From: Streptomyces alboflavus
Lineage (GTDB): Bacteria; Actinomycetota; Actinomycetes; Streptomycetales; Streptomycetaceae
DNA: 64,000 nt
Assembly: GCF_000716675.1 (NCBI RefSeq)
Contig: NZ_JNXT01000028.1
Location: 33,307 to 97,306 of the forward strand
Direction of reading: 5' to 3'
Position numbers and translations under genes: made by a program
Notes under the pieces: model-generated
Seen by the model: only the letters and a program-made list of their open reading frames with translations
Told to the model about the DNA's origin: nothing
The model's database searches: none
Shown here: one piece after another, positions 18,145-27,292 of the stretch
Numbering within the stretch: position 1 is the first letter of the stretch
How the letters are laid out: each line of letters begins with the position of its first letter

Positions 18145-19542
18145 TCAGGGACGAGGCTCCACGGCCTCCCGCCCACCGTCAGGCACCGCCGGATCCGCCA
18201 CCTCCGCCACCGGCACCTCCGCCCCCGGCACCTCAGCCGCCGCCACCTCGGCCCCCGGCAGCGTCGCCCGCCGCAGCCCCGGCACGCACACCGCCACGAG
18301 CACCGCCGCCACGGCGCACACCGCGCCGTTGACCACCGCCGCGCCCGCCGGGCTGAACCACCGCGCCACCACCGCGACTTCCACGTCGCCGACCACGTCG
18401 CCCGTGGTGCCCTGGGTGGTGAGGACGCCGACGACGCGCCCGCGCAGCCGGTCGGGGGTGTGGTGCTGGACGAGGGCGTACTCCAGGATCTCGTGGACCG
18501 TGCCCGCCGCGCCCGCGACCGCCAGCATCACGACGGCGACCGCCACCTGGCCGCTGAGGCCGAACCCGATGGTCGCGAGGCCGCCGACGCACGCGGCGGC
18601 GAGCAGCATCCGCCCCGGGCGCGCGGTCCGCGTGACCCAGCCGCTGGTCGCCGAGACGAGGACCGCGCCCACGGCGGGGGCGGTGTACAGCAGGCCGAGC
18701 ATGACCTCGCCGCCGCCGAAGCGGGTGTCCACGATCTCCGGGAACAGGACCACCGGCAGGTTGAACAGGGCGGTGGCGCCGCCCAGGACCAGGAGGCCGC
18801 CGACGACGCGGTTGCGCGCGGCGTACCGGAACGCGACGAGCAGCGAACCGCTGTCGCCCGCCACGCCGTTGCCGGAGGTGCCGTCGGCGCTCTCACGCGG
18901 GACCGCCCCGGGCGTCTCGTCCGGAGTCGCGTCGAGGGTCGGCGGCAGCGGTCCCACCCTGCGGAGCAGCAGCGTCGTCACCCCCGTGGTCACAGCGGTG
19001 AACGTGAACACAGGACCCGGGCCGCCCAGGGCGAGCAGCACCCCGCCGAGGAACGGCGCCGCGATCGAGCCGATCTCGCCGGTGAGGGAGATCAGGGCCC
19101 CGGCGGCGGGGAGTTGGTCGGGGCGTACGAGGGTCGGCGCGACCGCCATGAGCGCGGTGACGCTCACGCCGGTGGCCAGACCGTCGAGGGCCACGCACAC
19201 GAAGATCGCCCACAGCCGGGGCTCGGACAGGAAGGCGTTGACGGCGAGGCCCGCGAAGGCGACGGCGGCGCAGGACCGGGCGCGGACGATGAGGAGGCGC
19301 CGGTCGGTGCGGTCGGCCGCGAGGCCGCCCCACAGCGATCCCAGGAGCACCGTGACGCTCATGATCATGCTGGTGACGGCGACCTGGAACGTGGCCCCCG
19401 TGAGCGCGTAGACCTGCGCGGACAGAGCGACCGCCGCCATGCCGAGGCCGAAGAGCGACACGACGCGGGCGACGAAGATGGCGCGGAAGTCGGCGCTGGT
19501 GCGCAGCGGTTCGACGTCGATGAGGAGGTCACGCGCCCGCAC
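18145..19542 (-). CDS. MFS exporter, EntS-like siderophore efflux protein
   Basis: A membrane transporter of about 465 residues with some 12 helices. It begins LLIDVEPLRTSADFRAIFVARVVS, and the first cytoplasmic loop carries GGLAADRTDRRLLIVRAR. This pattern matches EntS-type exporters that release siderophores. I chose GTG 19542 because AGGGA is 6 bases upstream; in-frame starts at 19599 (ATG) and 19623 (GTG) exist without good ribosome sites. An iron box lies at 19628-19646, just before those upstream starts, so iron repression is likely. The C-terminal 40 residues are a Pro/Ala/Glu/Val tail. Confidence 0.88.
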   Translation of the reverse strand: MRARDLLIDVEPLRTSADFRAIFVARVVSLFGLGMAAVALSAQVYALTGATFQVAVTSMIMSVTVLLGSLWGGLAADRTDRRLLIVRARSCAAVAFAGLAVNAFLSEPRLWAIFVCVALDGLATGVSVTALMAVAPTLVRPDQLPAAGALISLTGEIGSIAAPFLGGVLLALGGPGPVFTFTAVTTGVTTLLLRRVGPLPPTLDATPDETPGAVPRESADGTSGNGVAGDSGSLLVAFRYAARNRVVGGLLVLGGATALFNLPVVLFPEIVDTRFGGGEVMLGLLYTAPAVGAVLVSATSGWVTRTARPGRMLLAAACVGGLATIGFGLSGQVAVAVVMLAVAGAAGTVHEILEYALVQHHTPDRLRGRVVGVLTTQGTTGDVVGDVEVAVVARWFSPAGAAVVNGAVCAVAAVLVAVCVPGLRRATLPGAEVAAAEVPGAEVPVAEVADPAVPDGGREAVEPRP

Positions 19543-19627
19543 GGAGGATCCCTGTGGGGGCGGGAAGGGCGGCTGCAGCGGCCATGGTCGTGTCCTCATT
19601 TCCGGATGTCCCGAACCGCCCACGCGA

Positions 19628-19646
19628 TAAGGCGAGCCTTACCTAA
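19628..19646. promoter_or_regulatory. Iron box (DmdR/IdeR type) before the exporter gene
   Basis: Read on the minus strand, TTAGGTAAGGCTCGCCTTA matches the actinobacterial iron-box consensus TTAGGTTAGGCTAACCTAA at 15 of 19 positions. Iron-loaded DmdR/IdeR should repress the leftward exporter gene from here. Confidence 0.85.
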
Positions 19647-19715
19647 TGATCGATTCGCGTCCGGAGTCAAGTCGGGCCGCGGGCGCCCGAATCGGGACGA
19701 ACCAGGGCCTCGCGC

Positions 19716-20513
19716 TCACCCCGCGGCGCGCCCCCGCACCGCAACGGAAGCGCCGGTTCCGGGACTGCTCCCCTCCGCCCGCGCCCGCGCGTAGGCGCCC
19801 GGCGTCCGCCCGAAGTGCTTGCGGAACGCGAGGATGTAGCCGTTCGTGCTCACGAACCCCACCCGGGCCGCGACCGCGCCCACTTGGTGCCCCTGGGCGA
19901 GGAGCGTGAGCGACTGGTTGAGGCGCAGCCGGGTGCGCCACTCGGAGAAGGGGAGCCCCGTCTCGGCGCGGAAGGCGCGGCGCAGGCTCGTCGAGCTGGT
20001 GAAGAGGCGCTCCGCCCACTCCGACGCGGTCCGCTGGTCGTCGGGCCGCCGCAGCAGCGCCCCCGCCACCGCCCGGGCCGCGCGGCTCGTGGGCTGCGGC
20101 AGCGGCAGGCAGTCCGCCTGGCCGTCCGTCAGGGCGGTGAACAGGGAGGCGTCGTCGGCCGCCGCCCCCGGCACGTCAGCGTCGCGCATGCGGCCGAGGA
20201 GCACGCGGCGCTGGGCCGCGCTCACGTTCACGAGCGTCGCGCCGCCGTACGGCAGGTGGTGTCGCGCGGGATCGAACGTCTCGCTGAGCACCAGCGCGTC
20301 GGGGTCGAAGCGGGCGCTGTGCGGCAGGCCCGCGGGCAGCCACACGGCGACCGAGGGCGACAGTTCGTAGTCCACGCCGCGGGCCGTGACGACGATGCGT
20401 CCGAGCGGCACATAGAGGAACTGGTGGGTGTCGTGGACGTGCGTCGGATGCCCCTCCGGCGTCACGAAGTCGTCGTCCGGCCACACCGTTTCGTACCGCG
20501 CGTCCGCCCTCAC
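19716..20513 (-). CDS. AraC-family regulator of the iron locus
   Basis: A 265-residue regulator. The N-terminal cupin-like domain has HPTHVHDTHQFLYVPLGRI; the C-terminal AraC domain has ASEWAERLFTSSTSLRRAFR and VGAVAARVGFVSTNGYILAF. GTG 20513 has a GGGGGAA site just upstream. It is divergent from the siderophore import operon, with an iron box between them. It probably adjusts uptake or export genes in response to ferric siderophore, as other AraC-type siderophore regulators do. Confidence 0.9.
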   Translation of the reverse strand: MRADARYETVWPDDDFVTPEGHPTHVHDTHQFLYVPLGRIVVTARGVDYELSPSVAVWLPAGLPHSARFDPDALVLSETFDPARHHLPYGGATLVNVSAAQRRVLLGRMRDADVPGAAADDASLFTALTDGQADCLPLPQPTSRAARAVAGALLRRPDDQRTASEWAERLFTSSTSLRRAFRAETGLPFSEWRTRLRLNQSLTLLAQGHQVGAVAARVGFVSTNGYILAFRKHFGRTPGAYARARAEGSSPGTGASVAVRGRAAG

Positions 20514-20590
20514 CGATTCCCCCTGACCTCGGAGTGCATGGATTGACCCCTGAGTGTGAGCTGTGCGCCTCCGACTTGGATCGTCGAAAG

Positions 20591-20609
20591 CTAGGTAAGG
20601 GTAACCTAA
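20591..20609. promoter_or_regulatory. Iron box before the siderophore import operon
   Basis: CTAGGTAAGGGTAACCTAA matches TTAGGTTAGGCTAACCTAA at 16 of 19 positions. It lies 34 bp before the first permease start and 77 bp before the AraC start, and could repress both directions. Confidence 0.9.
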
Positions 20610-20643
20610 CTTTTTGTACGACTTGTGAGGAGCACAACCACCC

Positions 20644-21705
20644 ATGACCCCTACGTCCCCGCCGGTGACGCCACCGTCGCCACTGGCCGGAGGGCGTCGC
20701 CCGAGGCCGCGGCACGCACGCGCCGCCCTCGTCACGACGCTCGCCGTGGCCGCCCTCGTGGCCACCCTGGTCGCGAGCGTCGGCCTCGGCGCCCGGGACA
20801 TCTCGCCGCTGGAGATCGTCCGCATCCTGCTGCACCCCGGCGCCGAGGACTACAACGCCCAGGTCCTGTGGACCGAACGCATCCCCCGGACCTTCCTGGG
20901 GCTCGCCGTCGGCGCGGCCCTCGGCGCCTCCGGCCTGATCATGCAGGCGCTCACCCTGAACCCCCTCGCCGACCCCGGCATCCTCGGCATCGAGCAGGGC
21001 GCCGCGATGTTCGTGGTGCTCGGCATCCTCTTCCTCGATCTGACCGGCGTGCGGGGCTACTTCTGGATGGCGCTGCTCGGCTCCGGGGTGACCGCCGTGC
21101 TCGTGTACCTGATCGGCACCCGCACCGACGCGGGCAGCAGTGCCCTCGGCCTGGTCCTCGCCGGCGTGGCGCTGGCCGCCGTGATGTCCTCGCTGATCAC
21201 GCTGATGGTGGTCCGCGACGAGGCGGTCTACGCCCATCTGCGCTTCTGGTCCGTCGGCCAGCTCACCGGCCGCGCGGGCGTCCTCGGCCAGGCCATCCCC
21301 TTCGTCGCCACGGGGCTGTTGCTCGCCCTGCCGCTCGGACGCACCCTCAACATCCTGAGCCTCGGCGACGAGACGGCCCGCGGCCTCGGCATGCGGGTGG
21401 AGCGCGCCCGGCTCGCGAGCGCCGCCGTCGCCGTACTCCTCTGCGCCGCCGCCACCGCCGCCGTCGGCCCCGTCGCCTTCGTCGGACTCGTGGCCGCCCA
21501 CTGCGCGCGGCTGCTCGCCGGATCCGACCACCGCTGGTCCCTGCCCTTGGCCGTGGTGTTCGGCGCGGTCCTGCTCACGGCGGCCGACACCGCGGGACGG
21601 CTCGTCGTCGACCACGGCGAGGTCCAGGCCGGCGTGATGACCGCGGCCGTCGGCACCCCCTTCTTCGTCTGGCTCGCCCGCCGCAGGAACCTGGTGCGGA
21701 TGTGA
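20644..21705 (+). CDS. Iron-siderophore ABC permease, FecCD family (first)
   Basis: A 353-residue inner-membrane permease with about 9-10 helices. Typical FecCD segments are RIPRTFLGLAVGAALGASG, LNPLADPGILGIEQGA and VGPVAFVGLVAAHCARLL. ATG 20644 has GAGGAG 12 bases upstream. Its stop overlaps the start of the second permease (GTGA). The first gene after the iron box, it forms a heterodimeric channel with the next product. Confidence 0.95.
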   Translation: MTPTSPPVTPPSPLAGGRRPRPRHARAALVTTLAVAALVATLVASVGLGARDISPLEIVRILLHPGAEDYNAQVLWTERIPRTFLGLAVGAALGASGLIMQALTLNPLADPGILGIEQGAAMFVVLGILFLDLTGVRGYFWMALLGSGVTAVLVYLIGTRTDAGSSALGLVLAGVALAAVMSSLITLMVVRDEAVYAHLRFWSVGQLTGRAGVLGQAIPFVATGLLLALPLGRTLNILSLGDETARGLGMRVERARLASAAVAVLLCAAATAAVGPVAFVGLVAAHCARLLAGSDHRWSLPLAVVFGAVLLTAADTAGRLVVDHGEVQAGVMTAAVGTPFFVWLARRRNLVRM

Positions 21706-22781
21706 GCGCCCTCGCCGTCGGGTCCCGGCCCGCCCCCGCCGCGACCAAGGAGCACACCCTCGCCCGGCTGCGCGCCACCCGCCGCGCCCGGCGCCGCAGG
21801 ACCGCCCTCGTCACCGTCGTGCTCGCCGTGCTCCTGCTCGGCCTGACGTCGGCCTCCGTCCTCCTCGGCGGGGTCGGCAAGGTCGAACCGGCCGACGTGC
21901 TGCCTGCCGCGTTCGGGCTCCGCACCGGGCTCGCCGACTACATGATCTTCCAGTTGCGGATGCCGCGCGCCCTCGCGGCGCTGCTCGCGGGCGCGCTGTT
22001 CGGCCTCGCGGGCGCCCTCTACCAACGGCTGATCCGCAATCCGCTGGCGACCCCCGACATCGTCGGCATCTCGGCGGGAGCGGGCGCCGGTGCCACCACC
22101 GTGCTCCTGTACGCGCCCGCGTCGGTGGCGCTCGGCACCCCGCTGGCGGCGGTCGCCGGGGCGTTCGTGCTCGCCGCCGCGGTGTACGCGCTGAGCTGGC
22201 GCCGCGGCGTCGACACCTACCGCCTGGTGCTTGTCGGGATCGGGCTGAGCGCGGTCTGCACCACGTACACCAACTATCTGTTCACCGTGGCCGATCAGCA
22301 CAGCATCGCCGTCGCGATGCGCTGGCTCGTCGGCAGCACCAGCGGCGCGGACTGGGACGGCGTCACCACCCTGGCCCTCGGCCTCGGCGGCTGCCTGCTC
22401 GCCACGGCCCTGCTGCACCGGCCGCTCGGCAGCATGTCCCTCGGCGACCAGCTCGCCACCGGACTCGGCACCCGGGTGGGCCTCGTGCGCGTCGCGGCGC
22501 TGCTCGTCGGCGCGGCCGCGGCCGCCCTCGCCACCAGCGTGGTCGGGCCGATCGGCTTCGTCTCGCTCATCAGCGGGCCCGTCGCCGCGCGCCTCGCGGG
22601 CGCGGACCGCGCCCTCGTCCTGGCGCCGCCGGTCGGTGCCGCCCTCGTCATCGGGGCCGACGTCCTCGCGCAGAACGCCCCGCTCATCAGCCCGGTGCCC
22701 ACCGGGGTCCTCACCGCGCTTCTCGGCGCCCCCTATTTCGTCTGGCTGATCCTCCGGCGCCGGAAGAAGGCATCCTCGTGA
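21702..22781 (+). CDS. Iron-siderophore ABC permease, FecCD family (second)
   Basis: A 359-residue inner-membrane permease. An Arg-rich N-terminus precedes the first helix. FecCD markers are LRMPRALAALLAGALFGLAG, NPLATPDIVGISAGAGAG and VVGPIGFVSLISGPVAARL. GTG 21702 overlaps the first permease stop, and its own stop overlaps the ATPase start (GTGA both times), so the three genes are tightly coupled. Confidence 0.95.
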   Translation: MSALAVGSRPAPAATKEHTLARLRATRRARRRRTALVTVVLAVLLLGLTSASVLLGGVGKVEPADVLPAAFGLRTGLADYMIFQLRMPRALAALLAGALFGLAGALYQRLIRNPLATPDIVGISAGAGAGATTVLLYAPASVALGTPLAAVAGAFVLAAAVYALSWRRGVDTYRLVLVGIGLSAVCTTYTNYLFTVADQHSIAVAMRWLVGSTSGADWDGVTTLALGLGGCLLATALLHRPLGSMSLGDQLATGLGTRVGLVRVAALLVGAAAAALATSVVGPIGFVSLISGPVAARLAGADRALVLAPPVGAALVIGADVLAQNAPLISPVPTGVLTALLGAPYFVWLILRRRKKASS

Positions 22782-23623
22782 CACCGAAGACCCTCACCAG
22801 CTCGCCCCACGCGCCCACCGCCGCACCCCGTCTGGAGGCCCGCGGCATCACCGTCGGCTACGGCGACGCGCCCGTCATCGAGGGCCTGGACCTGTGGATC
22901 GAGGCGGGCCGGATCACCGCGCTCGTCGGCCCCAACGCCTGCGGCAAGTCGACGCTCCTCAAGTCCCTGGCCCGGCTCCTTCCGCCGGCCGCGGGATCGG
23001 TGCTGCTCGAAGGCGCCGACATCCACCGCCTGCCCACCCGGGAGGTGGCCCGCCGCCTCGGCATCCTGCCGCAGTCGCCGCTCGCCCCGGAGAGCATCAC
23101 CGTGGGCGACCTCGTCTGGCGGGGCCGCCACCCGCACCGGCAGTTCGGGCAGCGCCGCACCGCGGCCGACGACGAGGCCATCGCCGACGCGCTACTCGCC
23201 ACGGGCACCGCGGAGCTCATCGACCGGCCCGTCGACGCGCTCTCCGGCGGCCAGCGCCAACGCGTCTGGATCGCCCTGGCCCTCGCCCAGGACACCCCGA
23301 CGCTGCTCCTCGACGAGCCCACCACGTACCTGGACATCGCGCACCAGATCGAGGTCCTCGACCTGCTCGCCGACCTCAACGAACAGACCGGCAAGACCAT
23401 CGTGCTCGTCTCGCACGACCTCAACCAGGCGGCCCTGTACGCCTCGACGATCGTCGCCCTGCGCGACGGCCGCGTCGTCCGCCAGGGCCCGCCCGCACAG
23501 GTGCTCGACGCCGACCTCGTGGCCGAGGTGTTCGGCCTGGACTGCGTCGTCGTCCCGCACCCCCGTTCCGACCGGCCGCAGATCTTCCCCCTCGGCCGCC
23601 GCCACCTCACGCAGGAGAGATGA
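22778..23623 (+). CDS. Iron-siderophore ABC transporter ATPase (FecE/FepC-like)
   Basis: A 281-residue cytoplasmic ATPase. Walker A is GPNACGKST near residue 48, the signature is LSGGQRQRVWIA, and Walker B ends LLLDEPTTYLD. The switch His is in VLVSHDLNQA. It powers the two FecCD permeases encoded just upstream. GTG 22778 overlaps the preceding stop by 4 bp. Confidence 0.95.
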   Translation: MTPKTLTSSPHAPTAAPRLEARGITVGYGDAPVIEGLDLWIEAGRITALVGPNACGKSTLLKSLARLLPPAAGSVLLEGADIHRLPTREVARRLGILPQSPLAPESITVGDLVWRGRHPHRQFGQRRTAADDEAIADALLATGTAELIDRPVDALSGGQRQRVWIALALAQDTPTLLLDEPTTYLDIAHQIEVLDLLADLNEQTGKTIVLVSHDLNQAALYASTIVALRDGRVVRQGPPAQVLDADLVAEVFGLDCVVVPHPRSDRPQIFPLGRRHLTQER

Positions 23624-23625
23624 CC

Positions 23626-24678
23626 ATGCACCGCCCCGCAAGACCCGTCACCGGACGCGGCGCCACCCGGATCCTGCTCGCCGCCACCGCCTGCCTCGCC
23701 CTCGTCACCGGGTGCGGCGGCTCCGCCGACGACAAGGACGGAAAGGGGGACAAGTCCGGCACGGCAGGCGCGGGTTCCGGGGCCTTCCCGGTGTCCCTCG
23801 CCAACGCCTGGGGCACGACCGAGGTCGGCGACAAGCCGGTCAAGGTGGCCACGGTGTCCGACGGCGACACCGACATCGCGCTGGCCCTCGGCGTCGTACC
23901 GGTGATCACGCCGGACGCGGAGGACGGCGGCCCCGTGCCGGAGTACAAGAAGCGCGCCCTGGACAAGCTCGGCGTCGACAAGCTGAAGACGTACGACGAC
24001 ACGGACGGCACGGACTACGAGGCCATCGCGGCCGAGGCCCCGGACGTCGTCCTCGGCATGAGCACCTGGTCGATGGAGGCCGACTACGCCAAGCTCAAGC
24101 CGATCGCCCCGGTCGTGACCTACGCCGACAAGAAGGACGCCGACGCCCTGACCTGGCAGGAGCGGCTCACCACCGCCGCCAAGGCGCTGGGCCTGAGCGA
24201 CCGCGCGGAGAAGATCATCGCGGCCAACGAGAAGGCCGTCACCGACGCGGCGGCCGCGCACCCCGAGTTCAAGGGCAAGACGTACACGTACGCGGTCGTC
24301 CACCCCGAGCAGATCACCTTCATGTCCCACGCCGACCAGGACCCGGGCGTCTTCGAGCAGTTGGGCCTGCGCAAGACCGCCAAGGCGAAGGAGTACACCG
24401 CCAAGAAGAACGCGGTCGGCCTGGAGAACCTGGACGAGCTGGAGGCGGACGTCCTGCTGCTCACCTACCCGTTCGGCGACGAGGGGCTGCTGTCCGCGTC
24501 CGAGCTGGAGAGCAACAAGCTGTTCCGGTCCCTGGACGTGGTGAAGAAGAAGCACACCGCGGTCATCCCCGCGAAGAACACCCTGTCCTCCGCCATCGCC
24601 TACCCCGACGCGCTCAACGCCCCCTGGGTCGTCGAGAAGCTCACACCGATCCTCGCCGACGCCGTCGCGGGCAAGTGA
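23626..24678 (+). CDS. Siderophore-binding lipoprotein of the iron importer
   Basis: A 350-residue surface lipoprotein; the signal peptide ends at lipobox LVTGCG near residue 29. It has the class III (FepB/FhuD-like) binding fold with a helical backbone: ATVSDGDTDIALALGVVPV, then YEAIAAEAPDVVLG and ADVLLLTYPFGDEG. ATG 23626 is preferred over ATG 23620, since GGAG lies 8 bases before it. It delivers ferric siderophore to the FecCD permeases. The siderophore is unknown. Confidence 0.94.
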   Translation: MHRPARPVTGRGATRILLAATACLALVTGCGGSADDKDGKGDKSGTAGAGSGAFPVSLANAWGTTEVGDKPVKVATVSDGDTDIALALGVVPVITPDAEDGGPVPEYKKRALDKLGVDKLKTYDDTDGTDYEAIAAEAPDVVLGMSTWSMEADYAKLKPIAPVVTYADKKDADALTWQERLTTAAKALGLSDRAEKIIAANEKAVTDAAAAHPEFKGKTYTYAVVHPEQITFMSHADQDPGVFEQLGLRKTAKAKEYTAKKNAVGLENLDELEADVLLLTYPFGDEGLLSASELESNKLFRSLDVVKKKHTAVIPAKNTLSSAIAYPDALNAPWVVEKLTPILADAVAGK

Positions 24679-24710
24679 CCACCGCCGCGCCCGCACGAAG
24701 GAGCACCACC

Positions 24711-26597
24711 ATGCCCACCCGCAACCCCCGTTCGGTCGTCACGTTCCCCATCGTGCTCAGGGAGCTGACGGTCCTGCGCGCCGAGAACATCACCCCGGGG
24801 ATGCGGCGCCTCACCCTCGGCGGCGCCCAGCTGCGCGCCTTCACGCGCGACGGCCTCGACCTGCCCGAGCTGCGCACGGAGGGCTTCGACGACCATGTGA
24901 AGTTCTTCTTCGCCGACGACGAGGGCACGCTCGTCCTTCCCGGCCAGAACGTCAGCAGCCTGGACTGGCCCGCCGACGGACGGCCCGTCGCCAAGGACTA
25001 CACGCCCGTCCGCTTCGACCCCGACGCCGGTGAGATCGACTTCGACTTCGTCCGGCACGCGGGCGGTGTCGCCTCGACCTGGGCGGAGCGGGCAGCGCCC
25101 GGCGAGAGCGCGTGGATCGCGGGGCCCAAGATGTCCCACAGCCACCCCGAGGGCGTGGACTGGCTGCTCGTCGTCGGCGACGAGACGGCGCTGCCCGCGA
25201 TCGGCCGGTGGCTCGCCGAGATGCCCGCGGGCACGGTCGCCCGCGTGTTCGTCGAGATCGCCGACGACAGCCACCGCCAGGAGCTGCCGACGCGCGCGGA
25301 GGCCCAGGTCGTCTGGCTGTCCCGCGACGGCGCCCCCGCGGGCACGACCGACCTCCTGGAGCGGGCGGTACGGGACATGGAGTGGCTGCCGGGCACCGCG
25401 TACGCCTGGGTCGCGGGCGAGACCGTGACGCTCAAGGGCATCCGCCGCCATCTGGTCACCGAGCGCCGAGTGGCCCGCGAGCACACCCACATCACCGGAT
25501 ACTGGCGCCGCGCCACGCCCGCCCCGGCGGCTCAGGGCGACGCCGACGCGCACGGCCAGGTCGCCGCCGACCACTCGGAGGCGGAGGCCGACGACGCGCA
25601 CGAGCGCCTGCACCGACTGACCGACCCCGCGCCCGGCCACGCCATCCGCGCCGCCGTCACCCTCGGCCTGTTCGAGCTGGTGGACGGCGGCACGCGGGAC
25701 GCCGCCCGCCTCGCCGAGCGCACCGGGGCCGACCCCGTCACTCTCACGGCGCTGCTCACCTACCTCGTCTCCCTCGACCTCCTCGCCCTCGACGGCGACG
25801 GCTATCGGCTCACCGCCGTCAGCGAGGAGCTGGTCGAGGACGACCACTCCGCCGACGAGTACCACCTCGGCGGCGCCCAGGCCGCGCTCGACGCCTCGCT
25901 GAGCGGTCTGGTGCCCACCTTGCTGACGGGCAGGGCCGGTTACCGCACCGCGGCCGGGGAGACCTTCGTCGAGGCCATGGCGCACGACGCCCGCCTCGCC
26001 GGGACGGCGCGGGCCGCGGTCGAGGAGGAGGCCCGCTGGATCGCCCCCGGTGTCGTGCGCGCCCACGACTGGTCGGCGGTGCCCGAGATGACCGCGACCG
26101 GTCCTGGCGCGGGCACGGTCGTGGGCGCCCTGGTGCGCGCCTTCCCCGGGCTGCGGGCGCGCGTCACCGCGCTCCCCTCCGTCCTGCGGGCGCTGCGCGA
26201 GGAGATCCTGGACACCGACGTGCTGCCGCACGTCGAGCTGGTGCCGCAGACGGGTGCGGCGCCCGCGCCCGGGACCCGGACGCTGCTGATGTGCCGTCAA
26301 CTCGCCTGGCTGGGCGACGAGGACGCCGCGCACCTGCTCGCCGAGACCGCCGCCGCCCTGGCCGCCGACGGGACGCTGCTCCTGGTCGAGCAGGTCACCG
26401 CGGCCGATCCGGACGACGCCGACGCCCCTCTGGACCACCTGCGCCTGAAGTGCGCGTTCGGCTCCGGCGTACGGGACGTGTCCGGTCTCACCGACCTGGC
26501 GGAGCGGGCCGGGCTCGCGGTGGGGGCCTGCCACGACATCGGCTGGGACCACCGGCTCTGGGTCCTGACGGCGCCCGGCCGCCCCGCGCCGAGGTGA
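24711..26597 (+). CDS. Siderophore-interacting flavoprotein fused to a methyltransferase-like domain
   Basis: A 628-residue fusion. Residues 1-266 form a complete siderophore-interacting protein (SIP): AKDYTPVRFD binds FAD, and DWLLVVGDETALPAIGRWL, YAWVAGE and ITGYWRR are hallmarks. SIPs reduce ferric siderophore in the cytoplasm to release iron. After a polar linker, residues 304-385 resemble the winged-helix dimerisation domain of plant-type O-methyltransferases (HAIRAAVTLGLFELVDGG). The rest resembles the SAM domain (GTRTLLMCRQLAWLGDEDA), but motif I is altered to TATGPGAGTV. ATG 24711 has GAAGGAG 8 bases upstream. It is the last gene of the import operon. The second half may be a pseudo-methyltransferase or a true one. 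Confidence 0.88.
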   Translation: MPTRNPRSVVTFPIVLRELTVLRAENITPGMRRLTLGGAQLRAFTRDGLDLPELRTEGFDDHVKFFFADDEGTLVLPGQNVSSLDWPADGRPVAKDYTPVRFDPDAGEIDFDFVRHAGGVASTWAERAAPGESAWIAGPKMSHSHPEGVDWLLVVGDETALPAIGRWLAEMPAGTVARVFVEIADDSHRQELPTRAEAQVVWLSRDGAPAGTTDLLERAVRDMEWLPGTAYAWVAGETVTLKGIRRHLVTERRVAREHTHITGYWRRATPAPAAQGDADAHGQVAADHSEAEADDAHERLHRLTDPAPGHAIRAAVTLGLFELVDGGTRDAARLAERTGADPVTLTALLTYLVSLDLLALDGDGYRLTAVSEELVEDDHSADEYHLGGAQAALDASLSGLVPTLLTGRAGYRTAAGETFVEAMAHDARLAGTARAAVEEEARWIAPGVVRAHDWSAVPEMTATGPGAGTVVGALVRAFPGLRARVTALPSVLRALREEILDTDVLPHVELVPQTGAAPAPGTRTLLMCRQLAWLGDEDAAHLLAETAAALAADGTLLLVEQVTAADPDDADAPLDHLRLKCAFGSGVRDVSGLTDLAERAGLAVGACHDIGWDHRLWVLTAPGRPAPR

Positions 26598-26604
26598 GGC
26601 CGCG

Positions 26605-27237
26605 TCAGGGTGCGTCGAGGTGGCGGGTGTCCCCCACCCTGACGACCTGGCGGTTGTGGAAGAAGTCGTCCTCGTGCAGCACCGTGATGCTCCCGGACGG
26701 CGCCCGGAAGTGGACGGAACCGACGGAGTCGTACGGCATCTTGATCCAGGCCGCGACGACGAAGGTCGCGGCGAACCCGTGCGTGACGACGATCTGGTGC
26801 TCGCGCGGGCGCTCGAGGAGTTCGGCCATGGCGTCGTAGACGCGGCGCGCGCAGTCGCCCCTCGTCTCGGCGCCCGGCAGGCCCTCGTGGTGCCCCATCC
26901 GGTCGCCCTCGGCCGGCGGCGGCACGAACCGCCGGTCCAGCCACTCCTGCGGTCCGCCCTCCGCCTCGCCGTACGACTTCTCCCGCAGCCTGCGGTCCAG
27001 GAGCGGCTTCACACCGAAGAGTTCGCCCACCGCGTCGGCGGTGTGCGCGGCGCGGCGCAGGTCCGAGGAGATCACCTCGACGTCCGTGCCCTCGGGGATG
27101 TCGGCACGCAGCGCCCGGGCGATGGCGTCCGCGGCGCCGCGTCCGGCGGGCGTGAGGTCGGAGTCGTGCCAGCCGCCGACCACCTTCTCGATGTGGTGCG
27201 TGGCCTCCGGGTGGGCGATGACGTGGATGGTGCGCAT
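26605..27237 (-). CDS. Histidine phosphatase (phosphoglycerate-mutase-like) family protein
   Basis: A 210-residue protein of the histidine phosphatase superfamily. The N-terminal strand reads TIHVIAHPEATH, so the usual Arg-His-Gly is Ala-His-Pro; the His is kept. Other features fit: SSDLRRAAHTADAV, LREKSYGEAEGGPQEW and IVVTHGFAATFVVAAW with the second His. Loss of the phosphate-binding Arg may lower or change activity. ATG 27237 is the start. It converges on the SIP-fusion gene with 7 bp between stops. Substrate unknown. Confidence 0.85.
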   Translation of the reverse strand: MRTIHVIAHPEATHHIEKVVGGWHDSDLTPAGRGAADAIARALRADIPEGTDVEVISSDLRRAAHTADAVGELFGVKPLLDRRLREKSYGEAEGGPQEWLDRRFVPPPAEGDRMGHHEGLPGAETRGDCARRVYDAMAELLERPREHQIVVTHGFAATFVVAAWIKMPYDSVGSVHFRAPSGSITVLHEDDFFHNRQVVRVGDTRHLDAP

Positions 27238-27292
27238 CAGGGCGTGCCTTTCGCGTGCGTACGGGCGTGGGTCTTCGCTGTGCTCACTGTGC

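Noticed and set aside
20625..21701. Upstream extension of the second FecCD frame as a 718-residue protein
   Set aside because: The extension overlaps the first FecCD gene in another frame and has no family features; GTG 21702 fits the operon's GTGA overlap.
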